Below, piece after piece: positions 5,337 to 5,789 of a stretch of 5,789 nt of DNA. The notes below the pieces were generated by a model. The model ran no database searches and was not told where the DNA came from. It saw only the letters and a list, made by a program, of their open reading frames with translations. The position numbers and the translations under genes were made by a program. Numbering within the stretch: position 1 is the first letter of the stretch; each line of letters opens with the position of its first letter. The stretch comes from an uncultured Eggerthella sp. Lineage in GTDB: Bacteria; Actinomycetota; Coriobacteriia; Coriobacteriales; Eggerthellaceae. Where the stretch lies: positions 1 through 5,789 of the forward strand of contig CABRGJ010000070.1 in assembly GCA_902470405.1 (NCBI GenBank). Reading direction: 5' to 3'.

Positions 5337-5789
5337 ATGGAAGCACAAGAGACCAATGAAGTGTCCAATAAGATCTTCACGCTTCCAAACTTCATCTCGT
5401 TCATTCGTCTTCTCATGATCCCGATCTTCCTCGTGTTGCTCTTTCATGATCTTAATCTGGCTGCAACACTTCTTTTCGCTATCGCTGCATCGACCGATTG
5501 GGTCGATGGGCAGATCGCGCGTAAGACCAATCAGGTCACGCGTCTCGGGCAATTGCTCGACCCTGCGGTCGATCGTTTGCTCATGATCGCAGGCGTTGCA
5601 GGGCTTTTCTTCGTGGGACGCTTGCCTCTCTGGATCATTCTGTTCGTCTTGATACGCGATCTTCTCTTGTTGGTCGGTGGGGGCTATATCTTGAAGCACT
5701 ATCACGTGCGTGTCGCGGTCATCTATCCTGGCAAGATCGCGACCACGTTGCTCTATATTGGCTTTGCGGGTGTCTTGCTGAACTTTCCG
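5337..5789 (+). CDS. pgsA: CDP-alcohol phosphatidyltransferase, PgsA-like (3' truncated)
   Basis: Membrane enzyme of the CDP-alcohol phosphatidyltransferase family, most likely CDP-diacylglycerol-glycerol-3-phosphate 3-phosphatidyltransferase, which makes phosphatidylglycerol-phosphate for acidic phospholipids. 151 codons are visible and the frame stays open to the window end; perhaps 30-50 residues are missing. The full family motif D-x2-D-G-x2-A-R-x8-G-x3-D-x3-D is present: Asp54, Asp57, Gly58, Ala61, Arg62, Gly71, Asp75 and Asp79, which bind the metals and the CDP moiety. The N-terminal TLPNFISFIRLLMIPIF (15-31) is the usual PNxLTxxR opening. Four to five helices can be seen. The last Asp is followed by Arg80 where many PgsA proteins have Lys. 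Related enzymes, such as a cardiolipin synthase of this family, cannot be excluded. It follows the terminator, so it is probably a separate unit with no functional link to the hydrogenase. Confidence 0.85.
   Translation, partial: MEAQETNEVSNKIFTLPNFISFIRLLMIPIFLVLLFHDLNLAATLLFAIAASTDWVDGQIARKTNQVTRLGQLLDPAVDRLLMIAGVAGLFFVGRLPLWIILFVLIRDLLLLVGGGYILKHYHVRVAVIYPGKIATTLLYIGFAGVLLNFP

Noticed and set aside
5049..5705. Open frame of 218 codons on the minus strand
   Set aside because: It is antisense to echF and the pgsA-like gene, both of which have clear motifs, and has a skewed composition with no recognisable domain.
1..5789. tRNA, rRNA, CRISPR array, insertion sequence or attachment site
   Set aside because: The window is almost fully filled by coding sequence; I saw no spaced repeat array, cloverleaf, transposase or terminal inverted repeats.

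Overview
The window holds the greater part of one operon for an Ech-type (group 4) energy-converting, membrane-bound [NiFe] hydrogenase, followed by a terminator and the first three quarters of a phospholipid-synthesis gene. All genes lie on the + strand. The order, NuoL-like, NuoH-like, NuoB-like, NuoC-like, NuoD-like and NuoI-like, is the echABCDEF order known from Methanosarcina and other anaerobes. It differs from the cooMKLXUH order of CO-induced hydrogenases and from the larger hyc/hyf operons.

Layout: 1-1875 is echA, an antiporter-like proton-pumping subunit whose N-terminus is cut by the window edge. 1891-2772 is echB, the membrane anchor. 2782-3228 is echC, the hydrogenase small subunit with the proximal cluster. 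3231-3692 is echD, a NuoC-like subunit. 3696-4784 is echE, the [NiFe] catalytic large subunit. 4789-5262 is echF, a 2[4Fe-4S] polyferredoxin. The gaps between genes are 15, 9, 2, 3 and 4 bases, each with a purine-rich Shine-Dalgarno sequence, so the six genes are almost certainly one transcript. A 9-bp GC-rich hairpin with a UUCG loop (5292-5313) ends the operon. A CDP-alcohol phosphatidyltransferase gene (pgsA-like) starts at 5337 and runs off the 3' edge.

How it works (from knowledge of the family): reduced ferredoxin gives electrons to EchF; they pass through the EchC cluster to the Ni-Fe site of EchE, where protons are reduced to H2. EchA and EchB couple this to ion movement across the membrane. 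The reaction can also run backwards. No hydrogenase maturation genes are in the window.

Organism: an anaerobic or fermentative bacterium with moderate G+C content (about half by eye) and a strong preference for ATC isoleucine codons. My best guess is an actinobacterial gut or oral anaerobe of the Coriobacteriia, but this is an impression from codon use and gene content and is of low certainty.

I did not find an undescribed system here. The most unusual traits are charged Ala/Lys/Glu-rich C-terminal tails on three successive soluble subunits (EchC, EchD, EchF), an EchE that ends exactly at the usual maturation cleavage point, and a 16-bp in-frame direct repeat inside echA.
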